A stretch of DNA of 64,000 nucleotides from Pohlia nutans (taxonomy: Eukaryota; Streptophyta; Bryopsida; Bryales; Mniaceae), in the NCBI GenBank assembly GCA_022496805.1, contig CM040096.1, positions 8,061,501 through 8,125,500 of the forward strand, written 5' to 3'. Of this stretch, positions 10,382 through 23,814 are shown piece after piece. Under the pieces are notes generated by a model. It was not told where the DNA came from and searched no databases. It saw only the letters and a program-made list of their open reading frames with translations. Made by a program: the position numbers and the translations under genes. Position 1 is the stretch's first letter. Each line of letters starts with the position of its first letter.

Positions 10382-13300
10382 TTGGCGATGGCGATGGCGA
10401 AGGCGAAGCTTCTTCTTCGCCGCAAATTGAGAGCTCCCGCTCTCTGTTTCGACGGACGACGACGTTTTGTCACGGATGCCAAGGTCCATGGCACGAGTTT
10501 TCTCACGGACAGGTATCTTTCTGTTTTCTCGAGTCCAATGCCGTCGCATTGTTCGACCATTTCTATTTTCTAATCGGCAATGCGAGTGCAATTTTCCGAT
10601 CTCGTACGAGCAAGGTGATAAAATTCTGAAACAGAGTCTAACGTGTAGAGAAGACAATGGAGTCCGTGAGTTATTTGATTGAATCGACTTGGAATTAGGA
10701 GATAACAGCCTAACAGGGACTTTCGATAGGGCATTTTACGAGTTCTTCCTGTTAATACTAATTAATTAGAATTCCTGCTAAACCTCGTGCATTATACCCT
10801 ACGGTTCTGTATCCAAATTCGTTAATACATGAATTTTTATTTTTTAAATTAAAATATTTAACACAATTTCTGTGTAATAAATTCGATTTTTTAATTTTTT
10901 AATTTTTTTTTGCACTTGTACAGTATTGAACATTTGAATATATATTAATCGATCTAATATATTTGAAGAAATTAAAGCAGGTTACAGTTCATGAGTTGAA
11001 CTTTTAGATGAGTTTCAGCACTTCTTGACGACAAGCTTTTCTTAGGAATCTGGAAGCTGCATGAATTCTTCCCCAAGTCCTTGTCTATGATGCTGTACGC
11101 TGTTCTTGTTGATTTTCACTTTTATCTTTCTAAATTAGTTTCTTTGTGGGAACCAGCACTCTAAGCATAGTGATGTTAATTCAAATTTTCATGTAACGTT
11201 GCGGATGCCATGCACTCCTACTCTTGCAGGGTTTGGGATGCAGTAGTGGTTGGCGGGGGTCACAATGGCCTTACAGCAGCTGCCTACCTTGCCCGAGCTG
11301 GCTTGCAGGTGGCAGTGCTTGAAAGGCGTCACGTTCTCGGGGGTGCAGCTGTCACGGAAGAGGTTATTCCAGGATTTAAGTTCTCTAGAGCAAGCTATCT
11401 TCAAAGTTTGCTGCGGCCTGGCATTATACAGTGAGCCCCTTCTACTTTCTCGGATAGGAGTGCAGGGTGGTTATTTATTGGCTTATTAGTACAATAAGGC
11501 CGTCTAAGGTTATAAGAGCTGTTTTTACTCCTGAAGGGATCGTGATAGGCAAGTTTTGCACTTCGTAATAAGATTTGAGTTGTTACTTGTACGTGCAGGT
11601 GCAGTACCTATTTTCTGTTTCTGCTGAGTTTGTATTTGGAATTTGTTTTTCATATTGGTTGCTAGAATGTTCTCGACATTTTCATTACTGGCTTTCCCCA
11701 GCAAAATTGTGTGACGGGGAGCATGCTTGTCCCAGAATTTAACCATTGAGTGGGTTTTGATGTGCTGGAAGCCTGAATTGTGAACGGAAAACTGTTCAGC
11801 TTGATGACGTCGTGATTGGATGTCCTTCAGAGAGCTGGATTTGGCAAGACATGGACTCAAACTACTTCCAAGAAACCCGTCTTCCTTTACCCCAACAGTA
11901 GATGGACGCTTCCTTCTCATGGGTCCCGACCCCAAGGTCAACGAGGCTGAAATATCCAAATTCTCAAAGAATGATGCTGTTGCCTATCCTAAGTAGGTCT
12001 TGTAATCTATACTGTAATATTCAGGAGTAGGTATTAGCAGTTGTTAAATAGATCATCCAAGCTGCTTCGTGATATCTCATTAACAGCGCTTTTTCTCTAA
12101 GCGATGCATTTATGCTGCTCCCTGTACAAGTTTTAAGAACCTCATGGATGATGCAAATCTTATGTGAATAGGTACGAGCATATGCTGGAGAAATTTTGTA
12201 CAGTGATGGACCCACTCTTGGACACAGTGCCTCCAGAAGCACGGTTGGGTGAAAGTTCTTTAGCAGGAAGAATGGCTGATGGCTGGTCAAAATCGAAAGT
12301 TCTGGGTAGCTTACTGAAACGCTCATCAAAACTGAAGCAACACGAGATTACGTAAGTGATCTACGCAATCCCCTTAACATTTCTTTGACATTTCTAGCAG
12401 AGTGTCCTGTTTCACATTATGACTTATGTCGTAGATTCTGTTTAGTCTGACAACAATAATAGCTACAGCTGAATGTTCCCTTTAGAGAAAGGACACATGT
12501 GCCTTTAACTTTTGTGTGAGAAGTATCTCCTGTTCTGCACAATGAGCTGTTGTTTTTTGCCACGTTAATGCCTTCTAGGATTGTTTAGTGAGCCACTTCA
12601 TGAGTTTGAGGATTGAAGAACACCTTGTGTGGAGAGTCCGCTTTTTTGAACAGATCCTTTATGGAGCTGCTACTAGCACCTGCTTCCAAGGTGCTGAATA
12701 ACTGGTTTGAGGTATGGTGTTAACCTTTAGAAAGTGAATTGAGGACTGGCACACATTGAAACGATCTCCTGTTATGCATGTAATGACTTCAATACGACCC
12801 ATTTAATATTTGTATGATCAAGCTCCAGTTTTAGCAAAAGAATCTTTCCTTCTTTTCTCGACAGTCCCTTGGCTTAGTGTGATGATTGCCTTTAAGTCCT
12901 GTTTTTGAATGCCTTGCTTTTCGCTGAGTAGTAGTGGATGTTGCTGAAGCTTATGACATGTGTTATCTGTGCATGGCAGTCGGATGTCTTAAAGGCTACC
13001 TTGGCAACGGATGCTGTAATTGGAGCTATGGTACGCTATTCAACTTGTGTCTATCCTCTTAGATTGAATCCAGAGGACACTATTGCAACCTGAAATGATG
13101 TTTGATCTGGCAGGCCAGTGTGCACACGCCTGGCAGTGGATATGTGCTTTTGCATCACGTGATGGGAGAAACGAATGGCTCTCGTGGTATCTGGTCGTGA
13201 GTACACCTTTGCCGACTAATTTCCTTCTGAAAGTGAGGGGAGCGCGATTTGGTGAACTGAAAATAACTCTCTTGAACTTCAGTTTGGCCGTGATGTTTGG

Positions 13301-16021
13301 GAATGGATCATGAGACTTGTGGAAGTGTGATACTGGAATAGGTTTTGGGATTACGAACAAAATGGACGACAGTTTTTTTTCAGACGGTTGTGTTATTGAC
13401 CAAGATTTAGATTGGTTTTTCCAATTTGTTACCATGAACGTTCTAATTACGAGATGTCGCTAGTTATGTTGAAGGTGGAATGGGAGCTGTATCCACAGCC
13501 ATAGCGAGGGCAGCATCAGAAGCTGGTGCAACTCTAGCTACAAATGTGGAGGTTGGTACTTTCTCCAGTTTTCGTGCGAGTGCATAGGGTTTTAGTTTTA
13601 GGATGGCGCCTGCGTCCTCTTGGACAAACATGGCTGAAACTGTCTGTCTGTGTTGGAAGCTTCTAACCAAGATTTGACGAGGACTGGTGGCACAGGCAAA
13701 GCAATTTCTAGTGGATGAATCCGGGGTTCAGAAAGCTGTCAATGGGGTATGTACCTGGTGAACCTATCCTTGGATTACTATGGCAAGGGATTTTGCTTTG
13801 GTGCACGGCAGCTGAGTAGAGGGTAGAGAATAACTCTGTCATTTGCGGTAGAGGTGAGGATTACTGAATGTGTGAAACACAATACCTTGAAGGCCTTGAA
13901 GTCAATTCTCTGATTTAGTGGACAGGTTGTATTGGCTGACGGGACAGAGTTATGAGCAACACGAGTTCTCTCAAATGCTACACCTGCTGTTACCTTCTTG
14001 GTAAGTTCAATCTACTTCTTGTGTCATAAGTAGTCATGAGGATACTGAAACTTGGAGTATGGTCTGTGAGTCGAATCAGGAGCGAAAAGAAAAAAGCACA
14101 TAGAAACTGTTGCTCAGCGTCGTGGTTCGAGAAATAAGACTGGATGTTAGTCCTGAGACCTGTGCTTTGCAGTGACAAAATCTCGTCTGATATAAACGTA
14201 CTGTTGCTTGAATTTGAAGTTTACACAATCTTGTTGGACTGGTACATGGCATTCTCATTTACAGTTTTTGCGATTGTAGCCTACTTAAAAATGTTCGCGA
14301 ATGTTTCTGTGTTCTTACTCTTTATCTTATGTGTTCACTTTGCAGAAGCTGATGCCAGATAACGTTTTGAGCGAGGATTTTCTGAGTGGTGTCAAATCCA
14401 TTGACTACAAATCTGTAACTACTTCACCTGTTATTGATATATGAATGTCAATATATCTATTAATTCCTGGAGGATGAAGCATGGTCTGGTGTTTAGAGTC
14501 TAATTCTCACCAACTTGTGTCTTTTGAGTGTTCAGGGAACCACAAAAATTAACATTGCAGTTGATCGCCTACCTATGTTTCGAGCTTGCCCCCGCAGTGA
14601 CAACACAGCTGGACCCGAGCATTACGGGACTATCCATCTTGGCGCCGACTGGTAGGCCCGGATAAGTTAGTCTGTTATTTGGTATTTTATTATATTTCTT
14701 TGCAGCGCAATTTCATGTTCTTTAATCATGTCATCCTTGGTCATTTGTGCAGCATGGATGAAATTGATACAGCTTACAGGGAAGCGTTACTTGGTCGAGC
14801 ATCATCTAGGCCTTTGATTGAAATGACCATTCCTTCAGTATTGGATCAAACAATAGCTCCTCCTGGTTTGTCCTATCACTCAATACCATTGAATTGTTCT
14901 TTCTTATAGCGTTCGGTCAGTCAAGACGTTTCTCTGAATTTATGAGTAACTTTCAACTGCGATGTTCAATGCAGGCAAGCACGTGATCAATTTATTCATC
15001 CAGTACACACCTTATGATTTGAAAACTGGTGATTGGCAAGACCAAGTGACAAGGGTAAGTTTTCAGTTTGAATGCCTTGTTTTTATTCGTTGGGTCTTAT
15101 TTCTTCTCTGTTGGATGTGGTAGGAGTTTGCTGCATACATTTCTTTAAGGGTTTAAGGATCTGACCTGACCTGGCATCTATATATTCCCTTAACGATTAT
15201 TTGTGCCATAAGAGCCTTACATGCCTGAACTAATGTTTGTTCCTGTGGAACTAACTTCACGACGTTTGTAATGTAGGATGCATTTGCAAAGATATGTTTT
15301 GATTTGATAGAAGAATATGCCCCTGGCTTCTCCAGCTCCATTTTAGGTTACGATATGCTTACTCCTCCAGATCTAGAGCGAGTTCTGGGGCTCACAGGTA
15401 TAATTCTATGCACGTGAGCACGTCCTCAACAAGCTTAGCTTTTGTGACTAGTTTGCACATTAGCATTGAAGAACAAGATCATAGATAATTTACGCAACCA
15501 AATCATTTCCATTTTACAGCTGGAGCAGGCAATGGCATGTGAATTCTACATCCTCAGATTTGTTTACATTGCTAATAATTCTCAATAAATCCTTTGAGAA
15601 TGGATTTCATCCTTTATCATAAGCCATGCAGTAGCTGCATTGAATTTCAAAGTACTAAGAATTTTTAACGTGCTTCAGGTGGGAATATTTTCCATGGCGC
15701 AATGGGGTTAGACGCTCTTTTTCTACTTCGTCCTCTGAAAGGATGGTGAGTATAACTCTCATGGAAGTGATTCTGGCGATGAAATTGTAACCATTCTGGA
15801 AGACCAGGTGTCTTTGTGACCATTTTCATTGTACGATTATGGTAAGGTATGAAGTGAACACTGATTAACATAAAATTTACCATCGCAGGTCTGGGTATCG
15901 AACGCCAGTGAAGGGACTCTACATGTGCGGTGCGGGTGCACACCCTGGGGGCGGTGTCATGGGAGCTCCTGGTCGTAATGCAGCAAGTGTTGTTTTAGAA
16001 GACTCACTGAGAGCATATTAG
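10382..16021 (+). CDS. PYROXD2: PYROXD2-like FAD-dependent oxidoreductase, 17 exons, with an in-frame TGA
   Basis: Exons: 10382-10512, 11230-11430, 11831-11992, 12172-12351, 12654-12711, 12980-13030, 13114-13196, 13464-13551, 13696-13746, 13926-14000, 14346-14414, 14536-14651, 14753-14865, 14975-15054, 15277-15397, 15679-15745, 15889-16021. All introns are GT-AG and phases agree, giving 592 codons, close to the roughly 580 residues of animal PYROXD2. The Arg/Lys-rich, acid-free N-terminus looks like a mitochondrial presequence. The FAD-binding motif GGGHNG is at 52-57, followed by ERR; the C-terminus carries [10 protein letters not shown] (562-571) and GAPGRNAA, typical of the phytoene-desaturase-like superfamily. 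Codon 345 (13953-13955) is TGA where the family usually has a basic residue, so the model is either a recent pseudogene, a polymorphism or a sequencing error. Substrate unknown. Confidence 0.85.
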
Positions 16022-16449
16022 CTTTGTGTCTCCAGTCGCAGGTATACATTCCAATGCTTTCTTTACAACTCTACCGAATGCCAGTAGCTCGTCATGCATG
16101 AGCCTTTGGAGCACATTCACTTGAACCCGAGCTCTTCAGTCCAGTCGAGCCGTAGCAACAGTATGGAGAAGCCCTAATTACTGCAAATTATCTCCAGAAC
16201 AGATCTCCCACTAAGGCATCTCCGCAATAAAATACCCTTTCAAGTCTGGACAAGGTTGAAAGTTGAAACCCAATTTGTCTTTCTTAAGAGTGTTTCCGGG
16301 TGTACAGCTTATGCATTAGTTCAAGAAGACCATCGCAAGAAATTGGATAATGATTCTATTGGATGTATATTTTTAGAATATTCTGAGGAATCCAAAGCCT
16401 ACCGGTTAATGAAAAAAGGCGAATACGCAAATAATTATTTCAAGGGATT

Positions 16450-16847
16450 AAGGTAGGATGTCCTAAAACCACCAACTTAAGAAATAGGGCCTCATTTTAA
16501 CAAGGTTATTTATGAGAAATATTTTTCAGTCATTTAAAAAGAGATTTCTCACGGAATGCACAAATTTTCGCAATTTAATTCCCAATATCCAAATTGATAC
16601 AAATTTTTGAAGTGAAAAGAACTTCGTGACCCAAATCAGACCTCTAGGTTTCTCCATGTCCACACCATGTGGTACTAATTTTCACTCATAATGATACCCA
16701 AAACCATCAACTATTTCTTCGCAATGCTTGGCGTGCCATTGGTCTACTTGAATAGTGAAATTGGTGGTTTTGAGTCTCAACTGTGGTAGCCCCAAGAAAG
16801 CTCATGTCATAATTGGGGGAGGTGGTGGTTTTAGGACATCCTACCTT
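16450..16847. repeat. TIR element nested in the copia remnant, 398 bp, ATT duplication
   Basis: The left end AAGGTAGGATGTCCTAAAAC and its inverted copy at the right end extend to about 24 matching positions. ATT at 16447-16449 and ATT at 16848-16850 flank it as a 3-base target duplication. The element splits the integrase fragment of the copia remnant, so it inserted after that element. No coding capacity is visible. Confidence 0.75.
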
Positions 16848-18400
16848 ATTACAAACTTAGGCATTTCAGGTCTTTGTTCTCATCTAGAAAATGAAGACAA
16901 AGATTCACTAATTGATACTTATTTATTCCTTCTTTATTCTTGCCCATTACAAGTTTAGAACCTGCTCATTCTAGTATGCTACAAAATCAACCTCCAAATT
17001 CTTTTGCTAATGAGCAACCACAATGTACCTCAATTTACTACCCCAAGTGGTAAAAAAATTCCCAAAACATGACAAACTATATTATCACCCATTCAGCAAG
17101 TTGTTATCTCTCAAGAATTTCACGCATGCACAGTGATTTTGCTTGGGCGTGTCCATGGGAAGCAACACCTTTTCTACTAGTATTGAGAGTATAGAAGGTA
17201 TAAAATGCAAAGACCCGCAAGATATAATTAGAAGGCTCTAATAGCTCACATAATTGAGCTTGCTACATATAAAGAAGCTTTCCAAAGCAATTTTTTTAGC
17301 CTTATGGTATAATGCAATTGAGTCAGAACTCCAATTTCATAAACAAAATAAAACTTGGACAATCACATAATTACCACCTGATAGAAAAATTGTTTCTAGC
17401 AAAAGGATCTTCAAAATTAAGTATAAAAGTACCGGTGAAATAGATAAATACAAAGCACGCCTAGTTCCAAGAGGTTTACCCAAGTCCTTAAATTTTTTAA
17501 ACTTAGGACTTATGATCAATTTTTTAATATTTTTAATATTTTTAATTACTTTTTACATTTTTAATACTTTTTAAATAATATATTTTTTAAAATAAAATTA
17601 ATATTAAAATAACATTTTCAATAAAAAATTAGATTCTGATCCAAGTTATTGAAACGGCCCTTCGAAAGCTTTTAAATCTCTTTTAATGCCAAGTTTAATT
17701 TGTAAACTTAACAAAAATGTATAGCTTACACCAAGCTCTATGAGCTTGGTATCAACGTCTTGATACGTTTTTCTTATCCAAAGGATTTACCATGTTAACT
17801 TCTGATTCCAATATTTACATTAAAAGAGTTACCAACAATCAATTATACTATCAACAATCAATTATACTATCAACATCAAATTCTCCTACTACAAAATCTG
17901 GTCTATGGCTCATATTCCATATTTACAGGCAATGGACAACTTTATGCATGCCCTCGGGGAAGTCACTGTCAAAAATTTAGATAACCATGATAACAAAAAT
18001 TTAGATAACAAATATAGGATGTCTTTTATTCATTTGAGATTAAAATTTTAAAATTTTAAAAGTAATAGAGGGTGTTTTAAAACCAATTTTCAAAATATTT
18101 TATGAATATTCCTAGAATATACAATGAATGTATTCCAACTATACTATAAATAGCAGAATATTCCAATTATTTCAAAGCCCCCCATGAAATATCCTTTGTT
18201 CGCTCATGTATACCAAAATTTACACTAAATGACTTCCCCAAAAACATGCCATTGTTAACACTAGACTTGATTGCTCTTATATTGTTTGTAGCTTAACCAC
18301 ATTTATCCAAGCTAGGCTATATTCACTAGCAAGCAGTAAAAAGATTTTTTACGATATATACAAGGTACGTTAACCCATCACATCAGATATTTTTATTCTA

Positions 18401-18560
18401 AAAATGGAAATATTTTAGAAGGGTTCTTGGATGCAGATTGAAAATGGAAATATTTTAGAAGGGTTCTTGGATGCAGATTGAAAATGGAAATATTTTAGAA
18501 GGGTTTTTGGATGCAGATTGAAAATGGAAATATTTTAGAAGGGTTCTTGGATGCAGATTG
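18401..18560 (+). repeat. Four head-to-tail 40-bp repeats within a copia RNase H fragment
   Basis: Units 18401-18440, 18441-18480, 18481-18520 and 18521-18560 all start AAAATGGAAATATTTTAGAA and end ATGCAGATTG. Only one base differs (a C/T change in unit 3). The unit is part of the RNase H coding remnant, and 40 is not a multiple of three, so the expansion happened after coding function was lost. Confidence 0.95.
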
Positions 18561-19839
18561 GGTCAATGATAAAGACATCCACCATTCTACACCGGGCTAT
18601 TGTTTTTACTAGCAAGAGTTATGGTTATATGATGGGCAAATTAAAAACAAAGGTCAATTGCCTTATCCAGTACTAAGTCTAAATATATGGCTCTTTCCAA
18701 AACTACATCTAAAGCTATCTGGTTAAGATCTTTACTTAGTGAATTAGGTTTTCCACGAACTAATCCAACAATTATATTTGCTCATGATAAAAGTGCCATT
18801 GCACTTTCGGAAAATCCAAAATTCCATGCCCGAACTAAATATATTGCAACCCAATACTATTTAACATGAGAAAAAATTCAATAAAAATAAATACAACTTC
18901 AATATATCTCCACACGAGACGTGATTGTTGATATATTAACTAAAATTCTTCTTCCTCAAAATCACTTTGTTCGAGTGATTCCCAACAACATTTGACTAAC
19001 CGACCTTTTGTTCACCAAGCAATGATAGCCCATATGTCATCTGCACATATTCTAACACTACCCATACATGTATCTTCAGTTATTATGTCAATATCAGAAT
19101 TTACGGCAAGTACATTCTCAACACATGTACTCCACATATTATTATCAACATTTAGATGCGTTATTTTGGAGAGAAAGAAATAGGAGAATAATCCAAAATA
19201 GTCATCCTCATCCAAGAACATATCAACCTGAATATATAAATAGTATTATTATTCGAAATGGATATCATACAAATATTAATCATAATTAAATTATCAACTC
19301 TTGTAATATTTAAGGTTATCTCTAAAGAAAAATGCAACAAAGGAAAAGAAATCACTATGAGCAAAGACTGCGACATTCAAGAAACACATATGAGTCAAAT
19401 TATAATAATGGAAAATGTAATGGATGTCATACAAAAACTCAAAACAAATTTATTCATATCAAATCCACCAAGTGTCCAACTATTATTACTAAAAAGATGA
19501 GTAAATATCTTTACTCTCCAAAGTCTAATAGCATGAGTAAAGATAAATTTGAGGACAAAATTGAAAAGAACAAAAGTTACTTTTGAAGACCAAATCAAAA
19601 GGGTCCAAGTCCATAAAACATCAGTGATACTTCAAGATCATCAAAATTAATATTCAATGAGTTCATCATTGATTTAATTAAGGGTAACAACAAATGAAAT
19701 TATTCTATATGAATCTACACATAATTCTCATCAACTAACTTGTGAAGATCAAGGACAACAATGTCAACACTCTTCGTTCAATCAACATATATCATCTACA
19801 AAAAGTTTAAAAGATGAATACGTAGTGATATAGAGGGAG

Positions 19840-20141
19840 TGTTAGTATATACTACTATATATAGTATATCATTAGTATTTGGTAAAAACATATTTTTATT
19901 AAAGGGTTACACATGCTAGCTATATGAAGAGCAACACCCTACAAGTATTGTCAATATAAAAGTTAAGATTAAATATATGTAAATTGTTCTTCCACCTTAT
20001 TTGTATATCTTGAAGAAGTATCGTCATAGTCTGATTTATGTTAAAACACTTCACCATTTTCATCTTTCTCTAAAGAGAAGTCAAAATCAAACAAGTAGTT
20101 TGTGCAACTCTGAACCTCCTCTAATTAAGAATTCCGTAACA
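19840..20141 (+). repeat. Probable 3' LTR of the decayed copia element
   Basis: A purine-rich tract AGAGGGAG ends at 19839, and the sequence starting TGTTAGTATATAC runs to CCGTAACA, giving the TG...CA ends usual for LTRs and a length of about 302 bases. No second copy is present in the window for comparison, so the call rests on position and terminal form. Confidence 0.5.
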
Positions 20142-20184
20142 CAAAATCAAGAAAATCGCTTTTGAGAGCCAGAACGATGCACAT

Positions 20185-20363
20185 GGCGTTTTGTATGGTA
20201 TGGTCCATTAGAATTCTTGTCTATGTGCACTCATTTGAGGATTCATATTCAAATTGGTTTGAAAGTTAGCTTTTTAGACAAAATGCTTAAAGTGCACAAA
20301 TGTGCACCGGAATGTGGTTAGTGCATCAAAAGGAGTTGGTGGACCGTACCATACAAACGCTCC
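20185..20363. repeat. TIR element (MITE-like), about 180 bp
   Basis: The left arm GCGTTTTGTATGGTATGGTCC and the inverted right arm GCGTTTGTATGGTACGGTCC match over about 20 positions with one extra T and one substitution. The interior is AT-rich and non-coding. It lies just after the 3' LTR of the decayed copia element. Confidence 0.65.
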
Positions 20364-22514
20364 ACAATCATGTTGCACGAATAAGAGAGCAATATTAATC
20401 CAGTTGAAAATTGATACAGTCTACTTCGCGTCTTTTTTTGATGACTTCAACATCTTTGTTGTGTTTCATGACATCTATCACCATTTTAGCTACACCTAGA
20501 AACTAAAGGTGTTTTTTGATATTAAACTTGGATTCACTAACTCCAGCCAAGATGATACATTCATCTTGTGTATCACGAAGGATTCTATTGAAAACTTGTA
20601 GGAGATTCAAAATGGGATACAATAGGATACGAGTCTCCATTTTGCTTGCACAACATGCTAAATTTTTTGGTGAACAAAGTTCCAAACTCCTGCAGGGAAG
20701 TTTTCTCTGAAAAAATTACACATTTCCAACCCACAATCTATTCTCCATTGATCAAAACAATTTCTTGCTCACTTGTCCATTTTGATACATGGATTGTCAC
20801 TAATGTCCAAAACACTTTGCACTCTTGTTGGGTCATACTAAAAAACTAGCCGCAAGTTTTTTAGAGCTTGCAAATCATAAAACGCATCCCAATAGAAATG
20901 AAGGGTTTTCACGTGAACCACCTATAACTGTTAATTGGAAAGGGAGGAAGTATATGACCTAAACAAATATGACTCTCGTTGTTGGCAAAAAAAGTCAAAA
21001 CGTAAGATTGAAGACTAATTCAACTCTTTGGAAGTGCAGTAACATGGTCATTCGTGTCGCAAATAGAACCAAAGCTTGATAACATCAAATCAAATTCTGA
21101 TCTCCCAATTTGTCAACTTCACACAGACTTGGATTAGAAAAATTTATTCCTATGTTGAATAGATCAATATGGGAATTCTCACTTTGAGCATTTTGCACCC
21201 GCACAAGAAGAGAGCATAGAAGAACAATCTCAACGTCAATAGAAGGAGCAACTAGTGAAATGTAAGGATTTGAAGATCTTTCTTCTGTAATTTTTTGAGC
21301 TACCACCTCATGTGCCGTAGCATCATCTATCTTAACACCCCTAGCACCACGTCCACGACCTCTAGTCAAACTTTAAGAGGCACACAACTCTAGTCCTTCC
21401 ATAAAAGGAACCCTCATCCTCTTAACTCTTTCTATGCTAGACCTCTCAATTCACACTCACTCACACTCACTCACACTCACGATTTGTGAACTAGTGGCAA
21501 ATGCACGTTACAAACCAAATGTCAAAGATGTTAATAACCCTTTTTTTAGCAACTTCGTTAGATCAGATTTTGTGAATCAAATTTGGTTTAGACACTTTGC
21601 AATCCTAGATAATTAAAATTTCTTAAAAATATTTGTTACGTTTGTCTTAATTGATTTCAAAAGATTAGCACCTAGTGCACTGGGACAAAAAAATTGGTTG
21701 ACCCTAATGTGCATTCCTCCCATCAGTAAACTTGGGGCAGATAAATGTAGTGTGGTTTTCATGTGAAAATCAAGCAACATCATTTTGACATGGATCTCAT
21801 ACAAAGTTCATGCACTTTGTAATGTTAGGTTTATCTTGCACTTACAAGCACTAATTAGTTTCTTCTTCTTTTTTGACACAAAGGAGCTAATCACTAATTA
21901 TTTGGATGATCTGTATCATTTTAACACCGAAATCATGCCATCATTCTATTGTAAACTCCGGCAACCATAGATCTCGTGTGATTTCAATGTCAAGGTCCAT
22001 GCGATTTTCATACCATTTTCATATCAGAATGATGCCCCATGTTTTTACTGATGCCATCATTAAAAGACATTTGAAGCCTCCAAAGGACCGTTTCAAAACT
22101 CGTGTCAGAATCTAAATTATTAATGAAATTTATATATTAATAAAAATAATTTTAAATAGCTTTTTTTATTATTTAACGAAAATATGATTAAAATGCATTA
22201 TTTATAAAAAAAACCATTATAAAAACATATTACAAAAACATATCATAAAATATTAAAAATTTAATATCCATACAGACATGGACAAGAGGCGACCTCATCA
22301 GATCTACTTCAGGTTTTATTTTTTTATTTAAAAAAATTAATTAATTAAAAAAAATTGATTTTTATAATTTTTATTAATTTTTATATATTTAATTTATTAG
22401 TAATTTTTATTAATTTTTGTGCATGAGAACTCGCAGCCATCTAATGTATGGTGATTTTGGTGTAATTGGTAATACAAGCCCAGAGTGAAAAATAACTAAA
22501 GCATTAAACAGGCA
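20364..22514. other. AT-rich intergenic DNA
   Basis: I find no convincing gene. A frame of about 94 codons on the reverse strand (21085-21369) begins with a Arg/Gly-rich run but has no recognised homologue or flanking exons. A 10-base direct repeat (CACTCACTCA type) occurs at about 21450-21480. Confidence 0.45.
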
Positions 22515-22950
22515 ACTCCCTATTTTTGCACTTGGCCAAGTGCAATCATTTCAAGACCTAATTCTGCTAAAAAAGAAAATTTATCAAAAAAAATTACAAA
22601 AAAACATCGATTTCTATCTTTGTTGAAACTTGTAGTATATTGTAATAAAACACTAATATTTCAATTTTTTAATAACAAAAATTTGAATTTCATTTATTTT
22701 TAAAATTGCATGATTGACTATTTAAAAAATATTACAAATTACGAATAAATTAAGACACTGTAATACCGTTGCCAGAGTGTATGGGAGAAGACATGAATTC
22801 TTTTCTTAGTTTCCTTTTTCTTATTTCTTTTTTTCTGTGTTAGAAAGTACATAAAGGTGCATGGCTCCTTCTTCCATCCTTCAAAACAACATTCAAATGC
22901 CGCATACCCTCAGCCCTCCGCCACGCCATTATTTTCATTTTATTTTTATT

Positions 22951-22983
<33 letters not shown>

Positions 22984-23009
22984 TTGAGGTATATGTCCTC
23001 CGTCACCCT

Positions 23010-23490
23010 GCCGCGTACCCTCAGTCCATCCGCCACACCCAAAAAGAATTAAAAAATAAAAAATCCGGGTTTTCTGGGGCCTAGGGTCCGCGCGCGCAGA
23101 CCTTCTTTCGTCCTCACCTCAAGCAACTCCTCAAAACAACATCTATATTTTCTCCCATTCTCCCATGGCCGCCTTATATACTCTTGAGGCGGCTATGAGA
23201 GGATATGAGAGAACATATTTATGTTCTCATGAGGGCTGGAGGATATAGGGTGCGCTGCCACATACCCTCAGTCCCTCCGCCACGCCCTCCCTCCAAAAAT
23301 AAATAAATAAATAAATAAATAATTCCGGGTTTTACAGGGCCTAGATCCGTGCGTGCGGACCCTCTTCGTCCTCACCTCAAGCGACTCTTCAAGAGAACAT
23401 CTACATGTTCTCCCATTCTCCTATGGCCATCTTGTATACTCTTGAAGTGGCTATGAGAGGGTATACAAGAACATATGCATGTTTTCTTTA
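23010..23490 (+). repeat. Tandem duplication of a roughly 230-base unit
   Basis: The stretches 23010-23235 and 23260-23485 share a run of words in the same order: CCTCAGTCC, CCGGGTTTT, GGGCCTAG, CGTCCTCACCTCAAGC, TTCTCCCATTCTCC, ATACTCTTGA and GGCTATGAGAGG. A shorter third piece of the same unit is near 22897-22925. It sits within the TIR element at 22515-24500. Confidence 0.75.
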
Positions 23491-23814
23491 CGAAAGGAAG
23501 AAATCAAAGGGGCGGCTATGTATCATTAGCGACCTGCAAAAAGTATATATATCTATATATACATATATATATAAACATATAGATAGATGTTTAATGATTT
23601 TTTTTGTTTTATTTTTTGTGCAGGTGGTTTAGTGTGCATGGTCGCGTGTTCTTTTTCCTCCTTTTCTTAGTGCATTTGGAAGCCCCGTTGGAATTGACAA
23701 CGATGTTGTTCATGTGGAATTTCATGGATTCTGTATAGGGGAGTGAATCGCTCGGCTCGTTGTTTTGACGAGTTTGTTCTAAGAGGTTGAATAATCTATT
23801 TTGATAACACGGTT

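Larger units (their letters stand above)
16256..20141 (+). mobile_element. Decayed, 5'-truncated Ty1/copia retrotransposon
   Basis: Fragments appear in copia order. A piece of the integrase C-terminal region, with CTAYALVQEDHRKKLD and IFLEYSEESKAYRL, is at 16256-16450. The reverse transcriptase start, with PPDRKIVSSK, KIKYK and IDKYKARL, is at about 17350-17480, and a further RT piece is near 17780-17840. The RNase H region is at about 18340-18870 (LEGFLDADW, SKAIWLRSLL, SAIALSENPKFHARTKYI). A purine run (19832-19839) precedes a probable 3' LTR. Gag, protease and the 5' LTR are missing and the frames are broken by stops and indels. A 398-bp TIR element is nested at 16450-16847. It lies about 240 bases downstream of the PYROXD2-like gene and belongs to a different copia lineage from the element at 42950-47945. 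Confidence 0.8.

Noticed and set aside
10136..10657. Open frames of 126-173 codons on the reverse strand
   Set aside because: They overlap the GC-rich first exon and leader of the PYROXD2-like gene and show no domain; such shadows are expected in GC-rich exons.
13953..13955. TGA in PYROXD2 as selenocysteine or RNA-edited codon
   Set aside because: Land plants lack a selenocysteine system, C-to-U/U-to-C editing is organellar, and no structural element is visible; mutation or error is simpler.
18401..18560. CRISPR-like array
   Set aside because: The repeats are directly adjacent without spacers, and the sequence is eukaryotic.
21085..21369. 94-codon reverse frame with Arg/Gly-rich start
   Set aside because: No homology, no splice partners and a repeat-rich setting; it may be chance.
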